64,000 bases of DNA from Micromonospora_J zhanjiangensis (lineage in GTDB: Bacteria > Actinomycetota > Actinomycetes > Mycobacteriales > Micromonosporaceae): contig NZ_JBHSBN010000007.1 in NCBI RefSeq assembly GCF_042650605.1, positions 1 to 64,000 of the forward strand, read 5' to 3'. The position numbers and the translations under genes are program-made. The notes under the pieces are model-generated. The model ran no database searches. It saw only the letters and a program-made list of their open reading frames with translations, and had not been told where the DNA came from. Below, in pieces: positions 7,050-15,201 of the stretch. How positions within the stretch are numbered: position 1 is the stretch's first letter; each line of letters starts with the position of its first letter.

Positions 7050-8329
7050 CGCAACCAGAGGTACGGCACCGCGAGCAGGATGCTGACCAGGGTCACCACC
7101 AGGCCGTACTTGGTGAACTGCCAGAAGGTGATGCGGTGCCCGGCCCGTTCGGCGAGGCCGAGCACGACCACGTTGGCCGAGGCGCCGACCGCGGTGGCGT
7201 TGCCGCCCAGGTCGGCGCCGAGCGCCAGTGCCCACCACAGCACGTGTGCCCGGTCGGTGCCGCCGGCGGCGTGCACCATGTCGCCGACCACCGGGCTCAT
7301 CGTCGCGACGTACGGGATGTTGTCCACGATGCCGGACAGCACGGCCGAGCCCCAGAGCAACACCATCGACGACAGCAGCAGCCGGTCGCCGGTGGCCTCG
7401 GTGGCGGCCCGGGAGATCTCCTCGATCACCCCGGTGTGCACCAGCGCGCCGACCATGACGAACAGCCCGGCGAAGAACACCAGGGTGGGCCACTCCACGT
7501 CCTTGGCCACGGCGGTCGCGTCGAGCCGGGACAACGCGAGCAGCAGCAGCCCGCCGATCAGGGCCACCACCGCCGGTTCCAGCCCGAGCGCCTGTTGCAG
7601 CACGAACGCCGCGGTGACCAGCACCAGCACGCCGAGGCTGATGCCCAGCAGCCGGCCGTCGCGGATCGCGTCCCGCTCGTCGAGCGAGGCGATCTGACCG
7701 GCCCGCTCCGGGTCGTAGCGGAACGCGTCCCGGAACAACAGCCGGCACAGCCCGACGAAGACCACCGTCAGCAGGACGACGAACGGCGCCAGGTGGACCA
7801 CGAAGTCGTTGTAGGTCAGGCCACCCCGGCTGGCGATGATGATGTTCGGCGGATCGCCGACCAGGGTCGACGTGCCACCGATGTTGGAGGCCATCGCCTC
7901 GGCGATGAGGTACGGCGCCACCGGCACGCCGAGTCGCTCGCAGACCAGGAAGGTGACCGGGGCGACCAGCAGCACGGTGGTGACGTTGTCCAGCGCGGCG
8001 GATGCCACCGCGGTCACCACGACCAGGATGACCAGCACCCGGAACGGCCGCCCGCCGGCCCGTTTCGCGGCCCAGACGGCCAGGTACTCGAACGCCCCGG
8101 TACGCCGCAGCACCGCGACGATCAGCATCATCCCGAGCAACAGGAAGATGACGTTCCAGTCGATGCCGGCCTCCTCCGAGAAGAAGGCGTTCCTGGCGTC
8201 GGTGGCCCCGATCAGCAGCATCACCACCGCCCCGCCGAGGGCGGCCGCGACCCGGTGGATCCGCTCGGTGGCGATCAGGACGTAGGCGACGGTGAAGACG
8301 GCGACGCTGGCCCAGGCGAGGGCGTGCAT
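7028..8329 (-). CDS. ArsB/NhaD-type ion permease
   Basis: 433 aa polytopic membrane protein of the ion transporter superfamily (SLC13/ArsB/NhaD branch). About 11-12 hydrophobic segments are seen. The two pseudo-symmetric re-entrant motifs are clear: NIGGTSTLVGDPPNIIIAS in the first half and a DLGGNATAVGASANVV repeat near the C-terminus. Members move arsenite, dicarboxylates or exchange sodium and protons; substrate cannot be decided here and no ars regulator or reductase lies nearby. The 3' end overlaps the convergent APC permease by 22 bp. Confidence 0.87.
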   Translation of the reverse strand: MHALAWASVAVFTVAYVLIATERIHRVAAALGGAVVMLLIGATDARNAFFSEEAGIDWNVIFLLLGMMLIVAVLRRTGAFEYLAVWAAKRAGGRPFRVLVILVVVTAVASAALDNVTTVLLVAPVTFLVCERLGVPVAPYLIAEAMASNIGGTSTLVGDPPNIIIASRGGLTYNDFVVHLAPFVVLLTVVFVGLCRLLFRDAFRYDPERAGQIASLDERDAIRDGRLLGISLGVLVLVTAAFVLQQALGLEPAVVALIGGLLLLALSRLDATAVAKDVEWPTLVFFAGLFVMVGALVHTGVIEEISRAATEATGDRLLLSSMVLLWGSAVLSGIVDNIPYVATMSPVVGDMVHAAGGTDRAHVLWWALALGADLGGNATAVGASANVVVLGLAERAGHRITFWQFTKYGLVVTLVSILLAVPYLWLRYFVFAG

Positions 8330-8421
8330 CGGGTGGGCTCCTCAGTCTCGGACGGTCCGGATGGGCGCAACGAATCCGCCGCCGACCAGACTTCCCGGCA
8401 CACCGGTCACGAACCTACCCG

Positions 8422-9246
8422 TCATCCCTTCAGGCCGCTGCGGGACACCCCCTGGATCACGTGCCGCTGGGCCAGCACGAACAGGATCAGCACCGGCACG
8501 CTGGCCAGCACCGCGCCTGCCATGATCACCGGGAAGTCCGTGTTGTAGCTGCCCTGCAGCAGGCCCAGGCCGGGCGGCAGGGTCAGCCGGTCCGGGCTGA
8601 ACAGCACGAACACCGGCCAGAGGAAGTCGTTCCAGTTGGTCAGGAAGGACAGCACGGCGAGGGTGGCCAACGCCGGCCGGGACAGCGGCAGCACCACCCG
8701 GGTGAACACCTGCCACTGGTTGGCGCCGTCCAGCACCGCCGCCTCCTCCAACTCCCGGGGCAGCGACAGGAAGAACTGGCGCAGGAAGAACACCCCGAAG
8801 GCGCTGGCCGCGCCGGGCACCACCAGCACGGCCAGGGTGTCCAGCCAGCCGAGCGTGTCGGAGATGAGGAAGTTCGGCAGCATCAGCGCGGCCGGCGGTA
8901 CGAACAGGGTGGCCACGATCAGCCCGAAGGTCACCCCGCGCCCGGCGAACCGCAGCCGGGCCAGTGCGTACGCCGCCATCGAGGCGGTGGCCAGGATCAG
9001 CAGGGTCTGCAGGGTCGCGGCGAGCATGCTGTTGAGGAACCAGCGCAGCACCGGGTTCTGCGAGCCGGGAGAGAGGATCTTGGAGTACCCGTACCCGGAG
9101 AACGGGTCTGGCAGCCAGGTCGGCGGGATCCGCTGGGCATCCGGGTAGCTCTTCAACGAGGTGAGCAGCATCCACAGCAGCGGCACCACGAACACCGCCG
9201 TGAGCAGGGCCAGGACGGCGTAGAGCAGGGTACGGCGAAGCGTCAT
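8422..9246 (-). CDS. Carbohydrate ABC transporter permease (MalG type)
   Basis: 274 aa, six membrane segments. The EAA loop that contacts the ATPase is visible as ELEEAAVLDGANQWQVFTRV followed by LPLSRPAL. It forms the inner-membrane channel with the 9258-10223 permease, fed by the 10230-11552 binding protein. It is the last gene of a four-gene minus-strand operon that ends beside a GH51 arabinofuranosidase, so arabinose-containing oligosaccharides are the likely substrate. No ATPase is encoded in the operon. Confidence 0.92.
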   Translation of the reverse strand: MTLRRTLLYAVLALLTAVFVVPLLWMLLTSLKSYPDAQRIPPTWLPDPFSGYGYSKILSPGSQNPVLRWFLNSMLAATLQTLLILATASMAAYALARLRFAGRGVTFGLIVATLFVPPAALMLPNFLISDTLGWLDTLAVLVVPGAASAFGVFFLRQFFLSLPRELEEAAVLDGANQWQVFTRVVLPLSRPALATLAVLSFLTNWNDFLWPVFVLFSPDRLTLPPGLGLLQGSYNTDFPVIMAGAVLASVPVLILFVLAQRHVIQGVSRSGLKG

Positions 9247-9257
9247 CGGTCGGCCCC

Positions 9258-10223
9258 TCAGTCTTCCCGGTAGCGGAAGATACGGAAGTTGGCGACGCTG
9301 ACCACCGCGAGGAGCAGGGCGAACACGATGCTCATCGCGGCCGCCCGGCCGGCGTCGTTGTCCCGTACCCCGTGCTGCAGCATGTACCAGACCACGCTGC
9401 GGGTCTCGTTGCTCGGCGCGCCCAGGGTGATCAGGTAGGACTGGCCGAACACGTTGGCCGAGGCGAGCACGGTGGTGGTCACCACGAACAGCACCACCGG
9501 GCGCAGGCCGGGCAGCGTGACGTGCCGGAAGCGGTCCCAGGCCGAGGCACCGTCCACCCGGGCCGCCTCGTAGAGTTCCGCCGGGATGTCCTGCAGGCCG
9601 GCCAGGTAGATGACCGCGTTGAAGCCGGCGGTCCACCACACCGTCACCCCGACCAGCGAGATCCAGACCCACGGCAGCCCGGTCACCCACGGCGTGTCGG
9701 CCGGCAGGCCGAGCACGCCGAGCAACCGGTTGACCAGGCCCAGGTTCGCGTCCAGCAGGTAGCGCCAGAGCAGGCCGATCACCGCCACCCCGAGGACGTA
9801 CGGGGCGAAGAAGGCGGCCCGGAAGAAGGTCCGGCCGGGGAAGGCGCGGTTCAGCAGCAGGGCCAACCCCAGCGGTACGACGACCAGCAGCGGCACCGAC
9901 GCGACGGTGAAGATGGTGGTCGCCCGGACCGCCTGCCACCAGTCGGAGTACACCACCGAGTCGGGGGTGAACAGATCCCGGTAGTTGTCCAGCCCGACGA
10001 ACGGGGCATCGGGCAGCTGGAAGTCCCACATGTGCAGGCTCATCCAGACGCCCACCCCGATCGGCAGCAGCCCGAACACGCCGAACAGCACCAGGTACGG
10101 CGCGAGGAACAGGTACGGGGTGGACCGGCTCGTCCAGCCGCCGGCGGCGCTGGGCCCGCCGCGGCGCGGTGCGCGGGGCGGCGCGTCCGGACGCGCCGCC
10201 CCGACCTCGATGACGTCGGCCAC
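9258..10223 (-). CDS. Carbohydrate ABC transporter permease (MalF type)
   Basis: 321 aa with six predicted membrane segments after a charged N-terminus of about 35 residues. The EAA loop reads ELYEAARVDGASAWDRFRHV with the conserved Gly, then TLPGLRP. It pairs with the MalG-type permease 11 bp downstream. It lies 6 bp after the solute-binding protein gene, which indicates one transcript. Confidence 0.92.
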   Translation of the reverse strand: MADVIEVGAARPDAPPRAPRRGGPSAAGGWTSRSTPYLFLAPYLVLFGVFGLLPIGVGVWMSLHMWDFQLPDAPFVGLDNYRDLFTPDSVVYSDWWQAVRATTIFTVASVPLLVVVPLGLALLLNRAFPGRTFFRAAFFAPYVLGVAVIGLLWRYLLDANLGLVNRLLGVLGLPADTPWVTGLPWVWISLVGVTVWWTAGFNAVIYLAGLQDIPAELYEAARVDGASAWDRFRHVTLPGLRPVVLFVVTTTVLASANVFGQSYLITLGAPSNETRSVVWYMLQHGVRDNDAGRAAAMSIVFALLLAVVSVANFRIFRYRED

Positions 10224-10229
10224 CGCTGC

Positions 10230-11552
10230 TCAGCTCCCGTACTTCTTGCGGTTGTCGGCGAGCTGCTTGTCCGCCTTGGCGACCCCGTCGTCGAGGGCCT
10301 GCTTCGGCGTCTTCTTGCCCAGCACGGCCTGCTGGAACGCGTCGTAGAAGGTCGTCATGACGTCCTCCACGCCGGGCGCGGCGGGCGGGAAGGCGGCGTA
10401 CTCCAGCTCGGGGGCGAGCGAGCTGATGTCGGTCAGCGCCGTGAAGCCGGCCCCCTCGCGCACCGTCTTACGGGCCGGCACCTGGCCGCCCTTGGCCCAG
10501 TCCAGCGAGTGCTCGCTGAGCCAGTTGATGAACACCTTGGCCGCGGAGACCTTGTTGGCATCGTTGGCACGCTGCTTGACGATGGTGAAGTTGTGCGAGT
10601 TGGCCCAGGCGGCCGGCTTGCTGCCGATCTGCGGCAGCGGCGCGACGCCCCACTGCACCTCGGGGCTCTTCTTCAGGTCGTTGATCTGCCAGATGCCGTT
10701 CCAGTTGAAGGCGTTCTTGCCGCCCTTGAGGGCGAGGTAGTCCGCGTCCTGGCCGACGTTGGCGGGCGAGTGGCCCGCCTTGATCAGGTCGGTCAGCCAG
10801 GTGCAGGCCTCGACGGCCGGGTCGGCGTTGAAGGTGGCCTTGGCCCCCTCGGCGTCGAACACCGAACCACCGAACTGGTGCACCAGCGAGTAAAAGGTCA
10901 TCCCGCCGGTGAACTGGAAGGGGCTGACCCAGAAGCCCTGCACGCCGGACTTCTTCAACTCGGTGAGCGCCGCGGTGAAGTCGTCCTTTGTGGTGGGCGG
11001 CTTGGCGGGGTCCAAGCCGGCCTTCTGCAGCACCGCCTTGTTGTAGTAGAAGCCGAGCGGGTGCATGTCCAGCGGGATGCCGTACCGCTTGTCCTGGTAG
11101 AGGCCGCCCTTCCAGACGGTCGGGGCGAAGTCGGCCTCGCTGAGGCCGAGCGCCTTCGCCACGTCGTCCAGCGGGATGATCACCTGGCGGGCGGCGTTGG
11201 TGGCCAGGTGGTCCATGTGCATGACGGCGATGTCCGGCCCGTTACCGCTGGAGACGGCGCCGGGCAGCTTGGTGTAGTAGTCGTCCCACTTGAAGGTGGT
11301 CACCGCCAGGGCGATGTTGGCGTGCTCGGAGTTGAACTTGTCGACCAGGGCCTTGAAGATGTCACCGTCACCGCCGGTGAAGCCGTTCCACAGCTTCAGG
11401 TCCACCTTGGGGCCGGTGTAGTCCTTGCCGCCGTTGCCGGCCTGGGTGGCGTCCTTGCCGCCGCCGCAGCCGGCCAGCGACAGGGCGGTGGCCGCGCCGA
11501 GCCCGGCGCCCAGACCGAGCAGCCGGCGTCGGCTCATTTCGTTGTGCATCAT
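10230..11552 (-). CDS. Sugar-binding lipoprotein of the ABC transporter
   Basis: 440 aa, extracellular solute-binding protein family 1. The N-terminus carries SRRRLLGLG (twin-arginine type) and a lipobox LAGC, so export as a Tat-dependent lipoprotein is likely. GAGGAG lies 7 nt before the ATG at 11552. The mature part shows the usual two-lobe pattern (KLWNGFTGGDGD near the start, WNGIWQI in the middle). Its neighbours are a GH51 arabinofuranosidase and two permeases; arabino-oligosaccharides are the inferred ligand. Confidence 0.92.
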   Translation of the reverse strand: MMHNEMSRRRLLGLGAGLGAATALSLAGCGGGKDATQAGNGGKDYTGPKVDLKLWNGFTGGDGDIFKALVDKFNSEHANIALAVTTFKWDDYYTKLPGAVSSGNGPDIAVMHMDHLATNAARQVIIPLDDVAKALGLSEADFAPTVWKGGLYQDKRYGIPLDMHPLGFYYNKAVLQKAGLDPAKPPTTKDDFTAALTELKKSGVQGFWVSPFQFTGGMTFYSLVHQFGGSVFDAEGAKATFNADPAVEACTWLTDLIKAGHSPANVGQDADYLALKGGKNAFNWNGIWQINDLKKSPEVQWGVAPLPQIGSKPAAWANSHNFTIVKQRANDANKVSAAKVFINWLSEHSLDWAKGGQVPARKTVREGAGFTALTDISSLAPELEYAAFPPAAPGVEDVMTTFYDAFQQAVLGKKTPKQALDDGVAKADKQLADNRKKYGS

Positions 11553-11593
11553 GTGAGGGCTCCTCGGGGGCGTAGGAAGGGAGTCTTACCCGG

Positions 11594-13135
11594 TCAGGGG
11601 CGTCCGGCGAACCGCAGGACGTTCCAGGAGACGGCCGGCAGGCGGACGGCGCACCGGCCGCCGTCGACGGTGGGGGTTTCCAGTTCGCGCGGGACGACCC
11701 GGTCCGGGTGCTCCGCGGTGTTCGTCGCGTCCGGGTCGGCGCCGGCGTCCAGCACCAGGTGGCCGAGCCCGGTCGGGCCGGCCGTGGTCGCACCGGATCC
11801 GGCGCGGCCGGTCAGGGCGCGCAGGTCCAGGTCGAGCGCCAGGTCGGTGTCGCCGCGGTTGACCGCGAAGACGGTCAGCTCGTCGGACTCCTCGTCCAGC
11901 ACCGCGACGGTGGCCAGCACCGGCGCCGGGCCGTACTTCGCGGTGTCGTACGTCGGGCCGGTCGGCTCGGTCCGCAGCACCGTGCCGCGGGCGTACCGGG
12001 CGGTCAGCGCGAACGGGTGGAAGATGCTCTGCCGCCAGGCCGGGCCGCCGTTCCGGGTCCGGATCGGGGCGATCACGTTGGCCAGCTGGGCCTGGCAGGC
12101 CACGCCGACCCGGTCGGCGTGCCGGAGCAGGGTGATCAGCAGGTCGCCGACCACCACGGCGTCGACGCTGGTGAAGTCGTCCTCGATCAGCGCCGGCGCC
12201 TGCACCCAGCCGCGCCGGTCCAGGTCGGCCTGCAGCCGGGCCTGGTACCAGACGTTCCACTCGTCGAACGAGAGCTTGAGCTTGCGCGGTTGCCGGAGCT
12301 TGGCACCGACGTGGTCGGCGGTGGCGATCACCTCGTTGATGAACGCGTCCATCCCGACGGCGGAGGCGAGCAGGCTGGCCCGGTCGCCGTCGGACGGGTC
12401 GTAGTAGTTGTGCAGGGAGATGTAGTCGACGTGCTGGTAGGTGTGCTCCAGCACCGTCGCCTCCCAGGCGGCGAAGGTGGGCATGTCCCGGTTGGAACTG
12501 CCACAGGCCACCAGGCTGATCGAGGGGTCGATCAGCTTCATCGCCCGGGCGGTCTCGGCGGCCAGCCGACCGTACTCGTCGGCGGTCTTGTGCCCGACCT
12601 GCCACGGCCCGTCCAGCTCGTTGCCCAGGCACCACAGCCGCACCCCGTACGGCTGTTCGGCGCCGTGCCGGCGGCGCAGGTCGGACAGCTGGGTGCCGCC
12701 CGGATGGTTGGTGTATTCCAGCAGGTCGCAGGCCTCCTGGACACCCCGGGTGCCGAGGTTGACCGCCATCATCGGCTCGACGTCGGCGAGCCGGGCCCAG
12801 GCCATGAACTCGTCCAGGCCGAACCGGTTGGTCTCGATCGTCTTCCAGGCCAGGTCGAGCCGGCGGGGCCGGTCGGCGACCGGGCCGACGCCGTCCTCCC
12901 AGCGGTAGCCGGAGACGAAGTTGCCGCCGGGGTAGCGGACCACGCTGACGCCGAGTTCCCGGGTCAGGTCGAGCACGTCGGTGCGCAGGCCGAGCGGGTC
13001 GGCCGCCGGGTGGTCGGGCTCGAACACCCCGCCGTAGACGCATCGGCCCATGTGCTCGACGAACGAGCCGAAGAGCCGGCGGTCGGCCGGTCCGATCCGG
13101 AACGCGGGGTCGATCGTCACCGCAGCCTGGTGCAA
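11594..13135 (-). CDS. abfA: Alpha-L-arabinofuranosidase, GH51
   Basis: 513 aa, full length for glycoside hydrolase family 51. The acid/base Glu173 is in WCLGNELDGPW and the nucleophile Glu292 in LSFDEWNVWY; the N-terminal FGSFVEHMGRCVYGG block is family-typical. There is no signal peptide, so it acts in the cytoplasm on imported arabinosides. The TTG start at 13135 has AGAGG 9 nt upstream and gives the usual VTIDPAF N-terminus. It is the first gene of the operon with the sugar ABC transporter. A double LacI-type operator overlaps its promoter. Confidence 0.95.
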   Translation of the reverse strand: MHQAAVTIDPAFRIGPADRRLFGSFVEHMGRCVYGGVFEPDHPAADPLGLRTDVLDLTRELGVSVVRYPGGNFVSGYRWEDGVGPVADRPRRLDLAWKTIETNRFGLDEFMAWARLADVEPMMAVNLGTRGVQEACDLLEYTNHPGGTQLSDLRRRHGAEQPYGVRLWCLGNELDGPWQVGHKTADEYGRLAAETARAMKLIDPSISLVACGSSNRDMPTFAAWEATVLEHTYQHVDYISLHNYYDPSDGDRASLLASAVGMDAFINEVIATADHVGAKLRQPRKLKLSFDEWNVWYQARLQADLDRRGWVQAPALIEDDFTSVDAVVVGDLLITLLRHADRVGVACQAQLANVIAPIRTRNGGPAWRQSIFHPFALTARYARGTVLRTEPTGPTYDTAKYGPAPVLATVAVLDEESDELTVFAVNRGDTDLALDLDLRALTGRAGSGATTAGPTGLGHLVLDAGADPDATNTAEHPDRVVPRELETPTVDGGRCAVRLPAVSWNVLRFAGRP

Positions 13136-13249
13136 GGGGAACCACCTCTCGTCGCGGGCGAAGGCCGTCGGTCGCGGTGCCCGCCGGTGCGGGCCGGACG
13201 TCGACCGCCGGCGGCGCGGGTGACCGCGGTCACGGCGCGCGTGCAGCCC

Positions 13250-13300
13250 TTTCTACAACGTTGTGTGCAACGTTGTAAAGAGCAGCTCACGCGGTAGAGT
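13250..13300. promoter_or_regulatory. Double LacI-type operator inside two divergent promoters
   Basis: At 13254-13277 a perfect 10-bp inverted repeat with a TGTG spacer contains two copies of the palindrome ACAACGTTGT. Minus strand: TTTACA (13274-13279) and TAGAAA (13250-13255), 18 nt apart, so the operator fills the spacer of the abfA promoter. Plus strand: TTGTAA (13273-13278) and TAGAGT (13295-13300), 16 nt apart, so the lacI-type gene promoter overlaps the same site. Repression plus autoregulation by the 13331 regulator is the natural reading. Confidence 0.75.
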
Positions 13301-13330
13301 GCGCGCAGAGACATCGAAGGGGGCGGGCCG

Positions 13331-14350
13331 GTGCGGCACAGGCTCAAGGACGTCGCGGAGCGCGCCGGAGTCTCGGTCAAGACGGTCTCCAACGTGGTCA
13401 ACGGCTACCTGCACGTCCGCCCGGACACCCGGGCCCGGGTGCAGGAGGCGATCGCCGAGCTCAACTACCGCCCCAACCTGTCGGCCCGCAACCTGCGCCG
13501 GGGCCGGACCGGGGTGATCGCGCTGGCCGTACCGGAACTGGACCTGCCGTACTTCGCGGAACTGGCCCGGCACGTGGTCACCGCCGCCGCCGAGCGCGGC
13601 TGGACCGTACTGATCGACCAGACCGGCGGATCCCACGAGCAGGAACGGATGGTCGTGGCCGGGATCCGCGACCACATGATCGACGGGCTGATCCTCAGCC
13701 CGCTCGCGCTCACCGGCGAGGACCTCGCCGGCGGCGCCGACGGCACCCCGATGGTGCTGCTCGGCGAGCGGGTCGACCACGGCCCGGCCGACCACGTGGT
13801 GATCGACAACGTGGCCGCCGCCCGGGCGGCCACCGCGCACCTGGTCGGGCTCGGCCGGCGGCGGATCGCCGCGATCGGTGCGCAGCGCACCGCCGAGGGG
13901 GCCAGCGCCCGGCTCCGGCTGGCCGGCTACCGCGCCGCGCTGGAGGCCGCCGGCATCGCCGTCGACGACCGGCTGGTCGCCCCGGCCGCCGCCTGGCACC
14001 GCGCGGACGGGGCCGCGGCCATGCGGACCCTGCTCACCACCGGGGTACGCCCGGACGCGGTGTTCTGCTTCAACGACACGCTCGCCCTGGGTGCGCTGCG
14101 GACGTTGCACGAGTCGGGACTACGGGTTCCCGAGGACGTCGCGGTGGCCGGCTTCGACGACATCGAGGACGGCCGGTTCGCCATCCCCACGCTGAGCACC
14201 ATCACCCCGGACAAGGAGCGGATCGCCCGGCTGGCGGTGGATCTGCTGGCCGCCCGCCTGGACGGTGACCGGGACGCCCCGGCCCAGGCGTTGACCGCAC
14301 CGCACCGGCTCACCCCGAGGGAGAGCACCCTCGGCCGGCCGGACCGCTGA
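13331..14350 (+). CDS. LacI-family transcriptional regulator
   Basis: 339 aa. The N-terminal helix-turn-helix reads LKDVAERAGVSVKTVSNVVN (about 5-24), followed by a hinge helix and a periplasmic-binding-protein-like sugar domain ending in the usual AVAGFDDIEDG and TLSTI segments. The GTG start has GAAGGGG upstream. It is divergent from the GH51/ABC operon and probably represses it in the absence of arabinose-containing ligand, through the ACAACGTTGT operators at 13254-13277. Confidence 0.93.
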   Translation: MRHRLKDVAERAGVSVKTVSNVVNGYLHVRPDTRARVQEAIAELNYRPNLSARNLRRGRTGVIALAVPELDLPYFAELARHVVTAAAERGWTVLIDQTGGSHEQERMVVAGIRDHMIDGLILSPLALTGEDLAGGADGTPMVLLGERVDHGPADHVVIDNVAAARAATAHLVGLGRRRIAAIGAQRTAEGASARLRLAGYRAALEAAGIAVDDRLVAPAAAWHRADGAAAMRTLLTTGVRPDAVFCFNDTLALGALRTLHESGLRVPEDVAVAGFDDIEDGRFAIPTLSTITPDKERIARLAVDLLAARLDGDRDAPAQALTAPHRLTPRESTLGRPDR

Positions 14351-14370
14351 TCGATCAGTCGAATGATCGG

Positions 14371-15093
14371 TCAGTCGAAGAAGCGGGCCAGGTGGGAATC
14401 CACCGGTCCCGGTTCGTCCGGGCCGAGCGGAACGAGGTCGGCGAAGATCGAGGCGCCGTCGCAGCCGGCGTGCAGCGGGTACCAGCGCGGTGTGCCCGGT
14501 GGCCGCTGGCAGATCCCCTTGAACGTCTGCACGTCCAGCAACCGGACGTGGGTCGGGTCGGCCACCGCGTTGACGTGCCCCCACCACGGGCTCATCACGT
14601 GCAGGCTGCCGCCCGGCCGCAGCACCCGGTGACACTCGTCGACCAGCGGCAGGAAGTCGATCAGGTGCTCCAGGATGTGCACCGTGAAGATCACGTCGAC
14701 CGAGTCGTCGGCCACCGGCAGCGAGCCGGACAGGTCGGCGATCCCGTCCACCCCGGGCGCGACCCGCAGGTCGAAGCCGATGTTGTCGGGCCACTGCTTG
14801 GCCGGGCCGCAGCCGAGATCCAGCACGACCGGGTCGCGGCCGGCGACGCGTACCCGGGGCCAGACCGCGAGCACCCCGTCGAGCTGACCGATCAGCCGGC
14901 GTACCAGGCGCAGGTCGTCGTGGTCGGCGGCCTCGCCGGACAGGTGGGCGACGCCGCGGTCGAACCGCACGTCGACCGTGACGCCGCGCAGCCGCTCGTC
15001 GAACTTCACCAGGTCGGCCCAGGCCGTGGCGAGGAAGTCGTCGATCTGGCGCAGCCGTTCGCCCGGCATCGCCGTCCGTGCCAGCGAGACCAT
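14371..15093 (-). CDS. SAM-dependent methyltransferase with N-terminal BON-like domain
   Basis: 240 aa. The ATG at 15093 has GGGAGG 8 nt upstream; a GTG 9 nt earlier would overlap that site. Residues about 37-80 (GVTVDVRFDRGVAHLSGEA and LRLVRRLIGQLDGV) match the BON fold known from osmotic-stress and membrane-associated proteins. Residues about 90-235 form a class I methyltransferase with LDLGCGPAK, an acidic turn and IFTVHILEHLIDF, then RVLRPGG. The substrate is unknown. It is convergent with the LacI regulator, 20 bp away. Confidence 0.8.
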   Translation of the reverse strand: MVSLARTAMPGERLRQIDDFLATAWADLVKFDERLRGVTVDVRFDRGVAHLSGEAADHDDLRLVRRLIGQLDGVLAVWPRVRVAGRDPVVLDLGCGPAKQWPDNIGFDLRVAPGVDGIADLSGSLPVADDSVDVIFTVHILEHLIDFLPLVDECHRVLRPGGSLHVMSPWWGHVNAVADPTHVRLLDVQTFKGICQRPPGTPRWYPLHAGCDGASIFADLVPLGPDEPGPVDSHLARFFD

Positions 15094-15201
15094 CCCGGTC
15101 ACCTCCCGGCGCGGGCTACCCGGATCCGTCCGGACTATTCCCGGCGGTCGAGGTCCCCGGCCGGCCGTGCTCTCTCCGGCGGGCTGGCTGACCGGCGGTG
15201 C

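Noticed and set aside
5136..7748. 870-codon open frame antisense to the APC permease
   Set aside because: Product is His/Asp/Arg-rich without domains. The sense frame has clear permease motifs and a ribosome site.
9372..12404. 1010-codon plus-strand open frame over the sugar ABC operon
   Set aside because: Mirror of three well-supported minus-strand genes; no recognisable domain.
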